Shown one piece after another: positions 30,953 to 43,857 of a stretch of DNA of 43,896 bases. Location: contig JALMLS010000095.1 in NCBI GenBank assembly GCA_038496445.1, positions 1-43,896 of the forward strand, given 5' to 3'. This DNA comes from Trichosphaerium sp. ATCC 40318 (Eukaryota > Discosea > Flabellinia > Trichosidae). The notes beneath the pieces were generated by a model. It did not search any database and was not told where the DNA came from. It worked only from the letters and a program-made list of their open reading frames with translations. The position numbers and the translations under genes are program-made. Every line of letters starts with the position of its first letter. The stretch's first letter is position 1.

Positions 30953-31023
30953 CGAGCAAATCGGACTTGAACCGATATCTGAAAGGCCGACAACTTCTAT
31001 TTTACCTTTTAAACTATTGGCCC
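30953..31023 (-). tRNA. trnD(guc): tRNA-Asp(GUC), arm 3
   Basis: Inverse copy of 20142-20212. Confidence 0.82.
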
Positions 31024-31028
31024 TTTTT

Positions 31029-31094
31029 TGGATAGCAGACTCGAACCTGCACTTTTGGCTCCAAAGCCAACACTCTACCTTTTAAGTTATACCC
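31029..31094 (-). tRNA. trnP(ugg): tRNA-Pro(UGG), arm 3
   Basis: Inverse copy of 20071-20136. Confidence 0.82.
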
Positions 31095-31105
31095 TGTTTT
31101 TTTTT

Positions 31106-31175
31106 TGGAGGCCGGACTCGAACCGATCTCCTCAAGGGTCATGAGCCTGCGAGCTAACCTATACTCCACTCCCGA
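31106..31175 (-). tRNA. trnfM(cau): Initiator tRNA-Met(CAU), arm 3
   Basis: Inverse copy of 19990-20059. Confidence 0.85.
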
Positions 31176-31178
31176 TTT

Positions 31179-31257
31179 TTCAGTGACGGGACTTGAACCG
31201 CACGTTTTTTCAAACACAAATTTTGAATCTGACGTGTCTACATTCCACCACACTGAC
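31179..31257 (-). tRNA. trnL(caa): tRNA-Leu(CAA), arm 3
   Basis: Inverse copy of 19908-19986. Confidence 0.9.
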
Positions 31258-31329
31258 TTTTTCAGGCCGGACTTGAACCGACATCAAAGATTTTGGAAAC
31301 CTCTATTTTACCAATTAAACTACTGATAC
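31258..31329 (-). tRNA. trnW(cca): tRNA-Trp(CCA), arm 3
   Basis: Inverse copy of 19836-19907. Confidence 0.85.
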
Positions 31330-31339
31330 CTTTTTAACT

Positions 31340-31409
31340 TCGGGCGACAGGCATCGAACTGCAACCTTTGGGTTAAAAACCCACTGCTCTACCTATTAAG
31401 CTACGCCCC
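31340..31409 (-). tRNA. trnK(uuu): tRNA-Lys(UUU), arm 3
   Basis: Inverse copy of 19756-19825. Confidence 0.85.
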
Positions 31410-31413
31410 CTCC

Positions 31414-31494
31414 CTAACGCGGTGGGATTCGAACCACGAAGAGAAAAACTCAATAAATTTACAATCTACTCCTTTAACCACTTGGATACACGTA
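31414..31494 (-). tRNA. trnY(gua): tRNA-Tyr(GUA), arm 3
   Basis: Inverse copy of 19671-19751. Confidence 0.88.
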
Positions 31495-31500
31495 CTTTTG

Positions 31501-31566
31501 TTGGGTAGTTGATTCGAACCAACGTAACTTATTCAAAATCAAGCGCCTAACCTCTCGGCATACCCA
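31501..31566 (-). tRNA. trnQ(uug): tRNA-Gln(UUG), arm 3
   Basis: Inverse copy of 19599-19664; both missing C positions are the same. Confidence 0.88.
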
Positions 31567-31568
31567 TT

Positions 31569-31638
31569 TAGCCCAGTGGACTCGAACCCACATCTTACAA
31601 CTTATGAGTTGCTGTTTTTGCCTTTAAACTATAGTTCT
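31569..31638 (-). tRNA. trnM(cau): tRNA-Met(CAU), arm 3
   Basis: Inverse copy of 19527-19596 with the same six-base anticodon loop. Confidence 0.75.
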
Positions 31639-31648
31639 TTAAAAAAAA

Positions 31649-31718
31649 TATCCACGTTGGACTTGAACCAACATCGCCGAATTGAAAATACGTATCCTAA
31701 CCTTTAGACGACGCAGAC
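31649..31718 (-). tRNA. trnE(uuc): tRNA-Glu(UUC), arm 3
   Basis: Inverse copy of 19447-19516. Confidence 0.85.
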
Positions 31719-31720
31719 TT

Positions 31721-31792
31721 TGGCTCGTAACGGAATTGAACCGTTATTACACTATTTGCAATAGTATGGATTAACCGTTATCCTAACGAGCC
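31721..31792 (-). tRNA. trnC(gca): tRNA-Cys(GCA), arm 3
   Basis: Inverse copy of 19373-19444. Confidence 0.9.
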
Positions 31793-31795
31793 TTT

Positions 31796-31874
31796 TTCAG
31801 TGACGGGACTTGAACCGCACGTTTTTTCAAACACGAGATCTAAATCCGACGTGTCTACATTCCACCACACTGAC
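31796..31874 (-). tRNA. trnL(uag): tRNA-Leu(UAG), arm 3
   Basis: Inverse copy of 19291-19369. Confidence 0.9.
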
Positions 31875-32564
31875 TTTTTTTTCTTTTTTCCTTCTAACAA
31901 GGATTTTTTATAGTTGAGATTGCTTTTTTTAAATATAGATGCAGATCGTAGTTTTGTGCATCTATGGAAATATAAACAATCTTTGAGATTGTTTATATTT
32001 CCATAGATGCACAAAACTACGATCTGCATCTATATTTAAAAAAAGCAATCTCAAAAAGACTCTATTTCCGTTATATAAGTATAATCTCTCAATAAACTCC
32101 CACTTTCTTAGAGTTCTCTGAAAACTTAAATATGAATAAATCCTACCTTCATAAACTTAACAACCAATCACTAAATATTTCATACGACACGCAAACCTAC
32201 GACGTAAATTTCAAAAAATAAGTAACCTTTCATTAATTTATCTTACTTTTATAATCTATAAAATAATACTATAATTATATAACCTTAAATTTAACAATAC
32301 TTTACGCCCATTAAAGTTAATTTTTTTAAAAGACATGTGAGGCTTTAGTTTCTGTTACTAATTCTCTTCATCAATTTTCAAATTTCATCAAATTTTATTC
32401 ATCGATGAAATTCTAAATAAAAAAAGAAATAAAACCACATGCAAAGAAAATATTCAAGAAATACAAAATTAAATATACTTATTTTAAATAATTTAAAACA
32501 TTATATAAAAATCTATTGCATTTTGTATAAATTTATTTATATTTTTTTCAAAACGTTTTGAAAA

Positions 32565-32933
32565 CTATACAAATTTTAATACCTTTTTCACGACGTCACT
32601 AATACGCATCCTCTTATTTCAACGTTTTTTATTTCTTACTTTTTTTTTTGTTGTTAAATATACTTCTTTATTTTTTATTTTTATATTTTGCCAGCTTTTA
32701 GTGGTAATAATAGACGCTTGTTTTTTATTTCCTATTAGTATTATTATTTTTTTCTTTTTTTTTTTTTTTTTTTTTTTTGCTTTTGATTTTAATTTTTTTA
32801 TTTTTATTGTTATTTTTTGCAAGTTTATTTCTTTTTTTTCTTTTATCTGATCTTTTTCACAATTTATTAATTTTACTTTTATTTTTTTTACCCTTTTTTT
32901 TGTTTTACTTTTATAAAGCTGCGTATTAAACAA
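32565..32933 (-). CDS. Lys-rich ORF, arm 3 copy
   Basis: Inverse copy of 18232-18600; one Arg/Lys difference lies in the A-run. Confidence 0.4.
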
Positions 32934-33626
32934 AAATAAATGTAAAAGCTCACGCGATTTCTGTTCGAAAAAAAAAGAGTAATATAATCTTATTAAGTTA
33001 TATTACTCTTTTTTTTTCGAACTCTTTTTAAATACCCATCTTATTTAATTTTTTGTTAATATTACTAAACTAGTACCATAACTTCTTTTATACATTAATT
33101 TTGTCCATAAACTTATAACGCCATAATTTTTTAAAAATCACGCATTCATATTTATATTATTACGCGATTTTTTACCTCTATTTTTTTTTATATTAAACCT
33201 ACACCTTTTATTAATCTATTAATTTATTATAAAACATGTATGTATATATTGTTTTAATTTATCTAAACTTTATATTTATAATCACTTCTCGCTAAATTTA
33301 ACCTTCACGGCTCTTTTTTAAAAAATTAAACCTACATTTGTTTGAAAAATATTTCCTATCTTTTATTTAAAATAAATTAGATAATATACTCTTTTTTCTC
33401 TTCTTTTTCAAAATCTATCCACTAAACGCATTGACCTATTTCACGCATGCGTTTAGTGGATAATACACTTACCTTTACTAAAATAATTTGAATATACCAA
33501 AGGCAATTTATTTTTGATAAACTTTTATATTTAAATTTTTTACACTAAACTTTCTTTTAATACCCTAAAATAAACAAAAGATCGGCTTTTAAGATACCTA
33601 TAGGTATCTTAAAAGCCGATCTTTTG

Positions 33627-33842
33627 TTATATAAAAATTTGACTTTTATTTTTTTTATTACAATATCTGATGCATGCTCAAATAATAACTTTGACTTTCC
33701 TTTTTGTCACAATATTCAAACCATGCACGCCACCTTTCATCATTTTTTTACTAAACCTTAATCGTCTAATTCTACGTCTTCTTTTTTTCAAAGCACTTCT
33801 AGTTTTTGGAATTCTTTTAACGGGCTTAGTTTTTTTATATAT
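33627..33842 (-). CDS. Arg/Lys-rich frame, arm 3 copy
   Basis: Inverse copy of 17323-17538. Confidence 0.43.
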
Positions 33843-35814
33843 TTACTATTTAATAAACAAAATAAATAAATTTCATTTTTGACAACATATAATATCACCA
33901 AGAGATAATGACTTTACACCAAACCAAAATTTCCCCCCAAATTCTTTAATTTTTTTCTCTTCTTTTTAATTTTTTATAATTATTCCTAACATTCTTATTA
34001 GATTTTTTTTTCAGTTTGGGTCCCCTTTATTTCTTTTAATGTTTTTTGGCATATTGACCTTTTACACCTTTCAATCCCAATATTTAGATCAATATAATTA
34101 TATTGCTTTAAATAATACATTTCTTTTTAGTGTGTTTTGATAAAGCAACCTATCAAAAGAGATTCCTTTTACTACATGCCCTTTTCAACAGGATTCCCCT
34201 AACAATCTTATTTACTTATATCTTTTAAATTGCTATTTTTAAAGTAGATAATCTCGCGCTTTAAACAAATTAAGATAATGTTTAATATATTCTTCTGTTT
34301 TATTTCTCTTTAAAAAATAACTTAATGAATTTTTATTCATTTATCAACTAAAATAAACCTTTATAAGTATAATAATAACTCATAAAAAACTATAAAATTA
34401 CAAAATATATTCACTAAACTAAATTAAAAGATCAAAAAAAACTTTTTGACGTAAATAAAATCTATTTAAATTTAACTTTTTCTCTCACGACTAAAAATAT
34501 GTTTACGTCAAACTTAATATAACGTTTTATATAACTCGCCTTAATCTTTTAAATTTATTCTTTTTGCATTTCTTTGTCGACTTTTTCTAGAAGTAAAAGT
34601 TTGTGCAGCATCCCACAAAATTTATAAGTACGCCATTATTTAAATGTTCACTAATTTACATTTAAATTTAATTTCTAAAGATCCAGCGTTAGTTTTACTT
34701 GATCTTTGGCTTTAAATTTAAAGCCAAAGATCAAGTAAAACTAACGCTGGATCTTTTTACTATCTCCTCTTTATTACGTGAACGCAAGATGTTCGAAACA
34801 CCAAAATACGGTGTTTCGAACATCTTGCGTTCACGTAATAAACTTTCCAACATCATTTACTCTAGCTCTTAACCCACATCTTCTATTTTACCACACACGT
34901 CGCACGTTCTTTATTTAACAAATTTAAAAATTCTACATAATATAAGCTATAAAAAAAAATCAATAACTTCAGAAACCAAATAATGTTTTGATAATCCACA
35001 TAATGATACATTACATTACACATCATCGTAACCCTCTAATGTACGTAAATTTAAATTTTTTCTTTAAATTTTTTAATCCTAAATTAAATCAACTTGTAAA
35101 TTTAAAATTCCTAAATTTTTAAATTTACACCCCTATATATTATTTTTTTTGCTTTTCTATATATACATAATCAACATCCAACTGTTAAAATAATACTGAC
35201 TTTTAAATGTTTTTGTGTCCCTGCTAAACAACAATCCACCACTGAACTAACCCATCTGAACTAACAACACTACCGACGGAACCCTAACACCCCTTGATTC
35301 CCGTACATATTTAAACTCTTCAAGCTGCACTTAAAAACACTCAACAGGTAATTTATAACGCATTTGTAACCTTCTAACTGTTCTCCAAATTTATCACTTG
35401 CTCTAGCATCTCTGTTATCAATAAACCCATCATCTTACTATAACCTAAAATTTGTTAAAGTTCCTTCTCTTCACGCACTGCTACATAAGGTTGTCACATA
35501 AATATGCAGCTGCTTAGTTAACCTTCTAAAAATAACGCGTAATTCGCAAACAACACGGCACCTCTCTCTCTAAACCTCATCTTATTAATTTATTTATATA
35601 TGAAATCCTTGAAACATATATCCATTTCTAAAATACACATTTTATAGGATTCTCTAAAATACACCAACCACTTAAATAATTTGTATCTTCTTTAAAGAAC
35701 CAAAAAATATTCAATCTACAAATAATTGATTCACCAGCGCTTTACTTTTATCATTTTTAATATTTATATTTATTTTTAAATTACGTCTATCCTTATATTT
35801 ACTCTTACCCCCCT

Positions 35815-36247
35815 ATAAATAAACGAAAACTTTGGTGCCTATAGGTAACCCCTCAATAAGCATTTTTTTTTTTCCAAATTACAAATCCCTGCCCTATGGA
35901 TGCCTTTAATAATTCACCTGCTAATTGCTATAACTGAACCTAGGCTTTACATTTCTGGTAACCAGAACACTACCATTGTTCTCTTTTCCGCTCATTAACA
36001 TACATGGGTACTGCACCGTTCTTTTGCCTAAAACAACTGTTTTAGGCAAAAGAACGGTGTGAACGCCTAAAAGCAACTGCAAAATAGTAGAAGGACTCCA
36101 CTATTTTGCTCCTTTAATCACATATATATTTTAAAATACAAATCACCGCACGAATTTTTTTTCTTTTTTTATTAAAGAAGTTACATACGCGTTCTATAAC
36201 TAAATAAACTATTTGTTGATCCTTTTCACTAAATCTAACCATCGCAT
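35815..36247 (-). CDS. rps7: Possible rps7, arm 3 copy
   Basis: Inverse copy of 14918-15350 with the same hairpin interruption. Confidence 0.33.
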
Positions 36248-36840
36248 GTTATTTTAAATTTTTACGTTCTTAAATTCACTGAAGTTAAAATTATAAAACT
36301 ATATAGTATAAAAATATAATATAATATAATAAAAAAAATAAAAAAAAATAAAAAATAAATAAAATTAAATATCAACAACATAAAGATGCCTTATTTTCCT
36401 GATATTTTATATAATTTTTATTTTTATTTCCTACCTCCTATATTACACCTGAATAATTTATTAAATTATTGAATGGCAAAGATTACGCAATTTAAGTTAG
36501 TAAAATCTACGACGTAGATTTTACTAACTTAAATTGCGTAATCTTTGCCATTCAATAATCCCGCTAATAAAAATTACATTTAAACAAATTCTTTAAACAT
36601 TCTATATTTTTATTTGCAACGTATTTTTATTAATCCTTCTAAAATATTAATATTACTTCTATAAAATTATCCAAACTAAATTCTGACTTGAATAAACTCG
36701 GCTTAAATTTTAAATTTCTAATAATTTTTCAAAAATATCATCTTTATCAATATTGCACTATCTACATAAAATAACGATAATAAAAAGACTAAATAACACC
36801 AGTACTTTTAACAAATAGATTATTTACTTTATTTTTAATC

Positions 36841-37146
36841 TTAAACTAAATTCTTTAAAAATAAACATTTAACTTTTATTAAAGATACATATCTACTGAA
36901 ACACTTTTTAAAGTTCGCGATATTGTCACAATATCGCCAGTCCAATCGCGATTGGGCTGCTGCTCCTATAATTATGATGATACCTAATATACACCTACAG
37001 AAATATCCGTTACGACTGCAAAACCAAAGCAAGAACGTAGATTAAAACTCTAATAACTCTAAACTTATTAACATTTCTAATATACTTTGGAAGTTATTAT
37101 AACCCCGATGATGTAAAAATACACAACAATAATCTAAAATTACCAT
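36841..37146 (-). CDS. nad4L: nad4L, arm 3 copy (cryptogene)
   Basis: Inverse copy of 14019-14324. Confidence 0.83.
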
Positions 37147-37176
37147 TTTCTTTAATTTTTTATCTTCACATTTTTT

Positions 37177-37741
37177 CTACTCATTCATATCAAAATCAAA
37201 CATGCGATAATCCTGTGTTAGCTCTACCGTTCATAAACTATACCTTTCCTTGATCATCATATCTCACTCATAATAACCTGTTAATGGAAAATCCTTTCTT
37301 AAAGGAAACCTCTAAAAGTATAGTCTAATAAAATTCTACGCATATCTACATTCCCGAAAAGTATACGCCAAATAAATCTTGCGCTCTCTTTCTAACCACA
37401 AACCTGATCTAAAAATTTTACACGATGTAAATAAACTACCTCTTTTTTTATATGCAAAACCTTCTAATCTTATTCTACGATTTTAAATAAACTTGAAAAA
37501 ACGTAAGCTACCTTCAATTTACAGCAGCTGCACTATTATCTACACAAAAATATCTAACAATGATTTTCAGCATGCGCTCACTTAATTTTAACCAAAAAAA
37601 TAAAAACCACAAATCGCCATATCTTTACAAGATCCTATAAAAGTTCTTAAATATGTCCAAAAGATTTAATAAAAGACCTAAAATAAATTCAAAAGCAAAA
37701 ACTCTCTAATTCAACGCATAATTAACCTAAAAAACTACCAT
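37177..37741 (-). CDS. nad9: nad9, arm 3 copy (cryptogene)
   Basis: Inverse copy of 13424-13988. Confidence 0.88.
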
Positions 37742-37751
37742 ATAAAATTAC

Positions 37752-38685
37752 TTACCTCCCAAAGCTATTCACTATTAAACAATAAAACCCTACCGTTATA
37801 GGTAACAAAGTTTTTCACCTAAACTCATTAAATGATCATATCTATATCTAGGTAATGAAGCTCTAACCAAATAAACATAAGCATTATTAATAAACTTTTA
37901 ATATACAAAAAATAGGAATTCCTTCCACAAATCATTATAAAAAAAAATATTTCGCCAAGAAATAAATTGGCAAACAAAATACTTAATATAATCATGTTTA
38001 TATATCAGAAAGAAAAAAACAAACAAAACCCATGAAGAATATTCAACATTATAACAGACACTAATTCACCTTCTGCCTCTGGTAAATCTGCGAAAGGTGG
38101 CCTATTAGTCTCTGCTAATATTGTCACTATAAAAATTATTGCCGCTCAGGCGCATATAAAAATAAAATAGTATCTTTTGTAAATTAACTACACTTATAAG
38201 ATTTAACGTACCTGCTCAAGCACCAATATAATAATAACTAAACCAAAAGGAACTCATAAGAAATCATTTGGGCAGCAGCTCTTATTGCACTAAAAAAGCA
38301 TATTTTGAGTTACTTGCCCAACCCGCAAAAATTAAACATAAACACCTAATGACGATATAACAAATATCAACATCAAACTATATCTATATCTATGATTACA
38401 TTTTAAAAGACAAAGGTAATAAGGATAAAAGAACTAAGATAAAAATAACAACCACAAGGAGCAAAAACAAATAAAATACCATAGCGTATTGAGGAATTAT
38501 TGTTTCTTTTCAAATCATTTCAACCCATCAGCTATGGCTGTAATAAACCATATAAACCTACTACATAGGTCCTTTCCTTCTTTGATACCAGCCATAACTT
38601 TTCTTTCCATAAAGTTAATAATGCTCCGCAAAAATAAACGGAAACATTAAAATAATAAAATAATAAACTTTAAAATAACTAACAT
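37752..38685 (-). CDS. nad1: nad1, arm 3 copy (cryptogene)
   Basis: Inverse copy of 12480-13413; the frame breaks I compared are the same. Confidence 0.9.
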
Positions 38686-38895
38686 TATTTTATTAATATA
38701 TTTAAAATTACTAAAAAACAAAAAAAATAAAATAAAGAACTTAATTTATTTTTAATTTCGCTTCTTCCCTTGAAACTATAAAAAATTATAAACAAATAAC
38801 TATCTTTTTTAAATATTCATTTATAATACAAATAACATTCTTTTTTTTCAAAATTTACACACTTTTCTTATTTTTTTACTTAAACTATAAGTAGT

Positions 38896-39954
38896 TTAAG
38901 TAAAAAAATAAGAAAAAAATTCATATATATTTCCCAGCATGTTGGTTATAAAATAATAAAAATCAACGCCTTTTTCATAAAATCATTCGCTTCATCTGTT
39001 TTCTATTTCTTTATCTAATATTGATAATTTTTTTTTTATTGCCTCTTTTATTATTGATCTAGACTTAACAATCCCTCATAATATATCTTGCAGTAATCCA
39101 TATTTTTCTAAAAGCTTTGCCCATAAATCACGTCGGGCCTCTAATAGCGATGCATTATTCTCCACAAATCTATGCATTTGATCCTTAAAATACTTGGACA
39201 GTTTTCCTACATCTGTAGCTTGCCAGTCAAAAACTTCTATCAAATCATATAAATTTTTTTTTATTGCTCTTAAATTTTCTAAATCTAAGGTTTTTATGTT
39301 TTCTTTAGTATTAAAATAAGCAAATAATTCTTCTAATTTCAATTTCAGACTATTTATACAGACGTCTATATAACACACTACATTTTTTTTAGATAATGCT
39401 GAAACACTGTTTTCTAAATAAATTTTTAAATTTTCACTGTTATACAATTCTCACTCTTTTATTCAATCAAAAATTTTTTCTAATCCTTCTATATTTTCTC
39501 CTTCTATATTTTCTCCTTCTATTTTTTCTAATCCTTCTATATTTTCTCCTTCTATATTTTCTCCTTCTATTTTTTCTAATCCTTCTATATTTTCTCCTTC
39601 TATTTTTTCTCCTTCTATTTTTTCTAATCCTTCTATATTTTCTCCTTCTATTTTTTCTCCTTCTATTTTTTCTACTCCTTCTATTTTTTCTTCTTCTATT
39701 TTTTCTCCTTCTATTTTTTCTACTCCTTCTATTTTTTCTTCTTCTATTTTTTCTTCTCCTTCTATTTTTTCTCCTTCTATTTTTTCTTCTTCTTTCTTTT
39801 CTCCTTCTATATTTTTTTCTCCTTCTTCTGATGCTGATCTTCTATTTACTACCACCATCACGCCTACTATTACTCCTATAATACAAGTGGCTGCAAAACC
39901 AAAACCTATGTCTACATACCCAATACCTCCCACAGCTAACGCCATAGGATCCAT
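38896..39954 (-). CDS. orf352, arm 3 copy
   Basis: Inverse copy of 11211-12269, intact when TGA is read as Trp. Confidence 0.75.
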
Positions 39955-40212
39955 TCCTCATAACATAATAACATTTTTTTTTTGCTTTTTTATAACATTG
40001 TTATAAAAAAGCAAAAAAAAAATCGTTAATATTCATATAAAAAATATTATAAAAATTAAAATTAAAAATAAATTATAACTAATAATTAATGTAAAAAAAA
40101 AAACCCTAAACCTACAAAATCAAATATTTATAAATATCACACTTTCCACAATATTTCTCTTTTATTTATATTTTGAACCCAACATTATAAATACCAAAAG
40201 AACCTATTCACT

Positions 40213-40353
40213 CTAATATACTTTTTCCATTAAATTAAAACTATATTTATAAGAAAACAAATAAAAAACTATACCTATACTTGCTCCTCCTACACCGACA
40301 GTACATACTCCTGCTGCTAATACTTTTGCTGCTAATACTATTTGTCATTCCAT
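40213..40353 (-). CDS. atp9: atp9-like fragment, arm 3 copy
   Basis: Inverse copy of 10812-10952 with the same truncation. Confidence 0.55.
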
Positions 40354-41129
40354 TTTTTTTTTACTCTTTTTTAAAATTTATACTATTACTATACTGTTTC
40401 TACCTGTTGCCGCAAATATTTTGACGATTTAACATATTCATTGTTATCTTAAAGTAATTACAAATAAAAAAACTTACGATAACAATCAGTTTAAAAACAC
40501 TTTATTATACTTCTTTTCATAATTACTTTTTTATAAAACTATTTTTCCCCAACAAAAAAAACATTACCTAGGAAAAATACAATAATAATTTACTGTTGGT
40601 ATATTGCTCAAAATACTATACTTTTTATGAAAATATACATATTAATAATATGTATATTTTCATAAAAAGTATAGTATTTTGAGCAATATACCAACAGTAA
40701 ATTATTGAAAAATAAAATAGAAATTACATTTTTTTCAACTCAAAAGACGCATTACCTTGTAACTTTTTGTAAAACATTTTCTATATTAGAATATCAACAT
40801 CTTTTTCCGTATAGACCAATCTGGCACCGCTACATCTACTCACGCCCTAAATTTTTACGTAAATTATAATTTAGATGAATAAATTTACTTAATCTATATT
40901 TAATAAATTTATTCTGTTTATTCTCCTTGCCCAAAAAACAAATTCAAATTATGCTTTGAATTTGTTTTTTTTTTACACCTTTTTTTGCAAGCCTAATAAC
41001 CCTAAAAAACTAAAATTAACCTTGAAATATCTTGACTTATAAAATTCCTAAATTATTCTTACTTTCTCATTTTATATTTAAATTTAAACTTTTGTTGTAT
41101 AATACCACACTTCTTTTAAATTAGTATAC

Positions 41130-41735
41130 CTTCCCATCTACTAAACATATTTTGATTTTTTTCAGCGAACCTTTCTTTACAATTAGCCCTACACCAAAGC
41201 TAAATATAATAATTCTTTATAGTACAGCCTATATTATTACACCTAAGTATATAGACTTTACACCTAACCAACAGTAAAATATTTCATTAGTTTTTCAAAT
41301 CAAACTTTCTTAATCAGTAACCTAATAAAGGCAATTCTAAACGAATATCAGAAAACATATAAAAAAGCAATCAAACAAAGCAATTTCGAAATCAATTCAC
41401 AAATAAAATACCATATTTGTTATAATTTACACAATACAATCTGTTATTACACTCCTATATTATTCATAAAATTTCTAATGCTATTTACACTTTAATATCA
41501 AAACTACTCTTATACTAAAATGTAAAATTTAACGATTTGTATAGTCATAACCATCATGAGATTAAATAAGATCAACTTACGCTTATATGAGTTGATCTTA
41601 TTTTTCTCTATTTTCTTGTCAAAAAACCTAAATCTACATCCCCATAACCGTTTAAAATAAAAACTGTAAACGCAAATCTTGCTTTATTAGTTAATCATTC
41701 TATATTAAAAATTCATTTAACTTGCTTTAGTTCGA
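41130..41735. repeat. Second copy of the 0.6-kb loop, continuous with nad11
   Basis: Direct repeat of 9462-10040. The flank differs: here it continues into unique sequence encoding nad11 on the minus strand, so this is probably the native junction. A hairpin lies at 41564-41603 (14-bp arms, 12-nt loop). I see no recognised gene; several short frames on the minus strand contain stops. Confidence 0.8.
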
Positions 41736-41762
41736 ACTATATATATAAAAATTACATCATTG

Positions 41763-42455
41763 TTAAATTTCCTCTAACACATCATTAACATCTAAAGTAT
41801 CCTGAACAACTGCTCCCATTTTCTAGACGCAAACTCAAAAGGCTTCAAGGTAAATGCTCTACAGGACATACTGCTATAAAATTTGTTGTTAATTCTCCGT
41901 AATTATTTTTTCTCTATACGTACTAATTCTAAAAACATGCCACGACCTAAAAAACTAAACCAAAACTACCAAATACTTCTAAGCTAAACAAAACACACTA
42001 GCACACTGAATACACTTGTCATATATGTGCTTGTTAATTCTCAACAAAAAAACCTAATACTGACCTTTTTTTTTTTTCATGTATCTTCCTCTATCATCCC
42101 AAAAATAAAAGAAATATCTTGTAAATCACAACACCCGCCTGATCACAAATTGGACAATCCAACGGATGATTACATAGTAAATATTCCATTACATTTTCTC
42201 TAGCAATCTCTATCTTAAAGATATTTTCTTATAACTAAACCTGATACTAGAGGTACACTACATGCTATTTCTAATTAGACGTTCTAGTTGTCTCTATTAA
42301 ACATAATCTGCAGTTCCCAATATTCCTAATTTTTCAAAATAACATAATCTTGGTAAATTTAAATTAATACATCTAAACCTTGGATTGCTGTTCGCCACTC
42401 GGTACCAAAATTACTCGATTAATCGCTTTATACCTACCATTTCTGATTCTCACAT
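41763..42455 (-). CDS. nad11: NADH dehydrogenase subunit 11 Fe-S domain (cryptogene)
   Basis: N-terminal iron-sulfur part of the 75-kDa complex I subunit (NuoG). On the minus strand: [36 protein letters not shown] (2Fe-2S Cys ligands), [20 protein letters not shown] (near 42165-42220) followed by [24 protein letters not shown] (4Fe-4S ligands), [15 protein letters not shown], and [12 protein letters not shown] at 42455, TAA at 41763. About 231 residues, the size of the Fe-S domain alone, so the molybdopterin-like half is absent. Frame breaks resemble those of nad1. Confidence 0.92.
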
Positions 42456-42519
42456 TTTGGGGTGTTTTTTTTTTACTTTTTTTTATATTTTAATTAAACA
42501 GGGGGAAAAGAAGGGAGAT
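42456..42519. other. Short spacer between nad11 and hairpin H15
   Basis: AT-rich with no gene seen; may hold the nad11 5' region. Confidence 0.4.
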
Positions 42520-42619
42520 AACTTTGATTTTTTTTAAAAAGATTAATTGAATATCTTTTAGAAATAACCAAATTTTTCTAAAAGATATTCAATTAATCTT
42601 TTTAAAAAAAATCAAAGTT
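42520..42619. repeat. Hairpin H15, 45-bp arms
   Basis: 100 nt with a 10-nt loop and no mismatch seen. One arm encodes the C-terminus of orfC on the minus strand, and the orfC stop falls at the far edge of the loop. Confidence 0.95.
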
Positions 42620-43857
42620 TTTTAAAAAGTCAAGTAAAAAATACATAATGTCAATTAACAAATTTATCAAAATTTACAGGAGACAAACTTATTCATAAAA
42701 TAGGAAGTATAAAAAAAGTCTCCCCAAAGCTTGCAAAAGTTACTAATTTGTCAAGAACAATTAAATCTAAAAAAGAATATAAAGTTTCTATAAAAACGAA
42801 CTCTCTTTCTTTTTCAAGCATGCTTATAATTTTATCTTTTCAAATTTCATTTATACTATCTATTATAGTATATCAATCCATTCATCAAACAAGTTCATCC
42901 TTTTTAATATCTCTTCATAAATTTTCGTAATAGTTACGTAAATTCTCTTCATAATTTTTAGAAAAATTTAAAACAGCATCATGAATGTTTTCACTGTAAC
43001 TACTCTCTAAATCTGCTAATTCTTCACCTTTCTTTTTTTTTTTTATAAATTCTTTTCATTTAGGATAATCTTGCACAATACTTAAATCAACGTTATGTTT
43101 AACACAAGTATTTGTTAAATAATTAAAAAAAATATCTAGCTGATTTTCAAAATATTTAGTAGTTTGTTCAATTAAATTTTCTTTATCTATTTCCATTGCT
43201 TTTTTTTTTTCTAACATTATTTTTTTTAATTCTACTATTAAATTTACATTTTTTTCACTTATATCATAATTTTCAATTATAAATTCTACTCAGCTTAAAT
43301 TCTCAAACATAACTGACAAATTACTTTCTTCTATTATTATTCCTTCGTTTTCTAAAGTATAAGTTACAAAATTAAAAAAAATCAGCATCTTGACTTTGCT
43401 CAATTTCACCTATATGATCTACTATTTTTTTTTTTATAAACTCTTTATCATTTTGCATAAATAGAATAAAATTATTTATTTCTTCTAAATTAAGCATAGA
43501 ATTAATAAAAAAATGATAATAAATAGAACACATAACTAATCATAAGATCATAGAAGCAAACGCACTATAGCTTCAAGTTAAACTATATCCTTGGCTAGCT
43601 AGTTGCGTATATAGATCTGCTACCACTGTTGGATCTATAGGTACTAAATTGTCTAACTTATCCACTATTTCTTCTCTGCTTTTTTCTTCATTAAAGAACG
43701 TTAAGGTTAAGCCTCCCCCCTCGAAGCTTAACCATTCAAAAAAATGAACCCTCCCTTTCGCTAATAAAGCATAATTATTTATCAAATCTTCTTTAAAAAA
43801 AGGATTATTATAAAATACTAATTCTTTACTAAATAAAAAATAAAATTTAAAAAACAC
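42558..43857 (-). CDS. orfC: large unassigned membrane/coiled protein (two homopolymer frame breaks)
   Basis: With TGA as Trp, the minus strand is open from ATG 43857 to TAA 43372 (161 aa), continues in a second frame to 43183, and in a third from ATG 43196 to TAA 42558 (212 aa). The two breaks lie exactly at long T/A runs (43374-43381 and 43200-43210), so a single protein of about 430 residues is likely. It has a hydrophobic helix near SAFASMILWLVMCSIYY, a long charged Glu/Lys/Asn helical region, many Trp from TGA, and a second hydrophobic stretch (LDLIVLDKL...ILPILWISL) near the C-terminus. The last residues lie in hairpin H15. It may continue past the window upstream. No family recognised. 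Confidence 0.6.

Larger units (their letters stand above)
27451..41129 (-). repeat. Arm 3: inverse copy of 10049-23789
   Basis: Reverse complement of arm 2. Agreement is very high except near 27451-27510, where three short stretches present at 23660-23785 are missing. All genes in it read on the minus strand. Confidence 0.95.

Noticed and set aside
42748-42930. 60-codon plus-strand frame
   Set aside because: Antisense shadow of orfC, which is open for 212 codons on the minus strand here.
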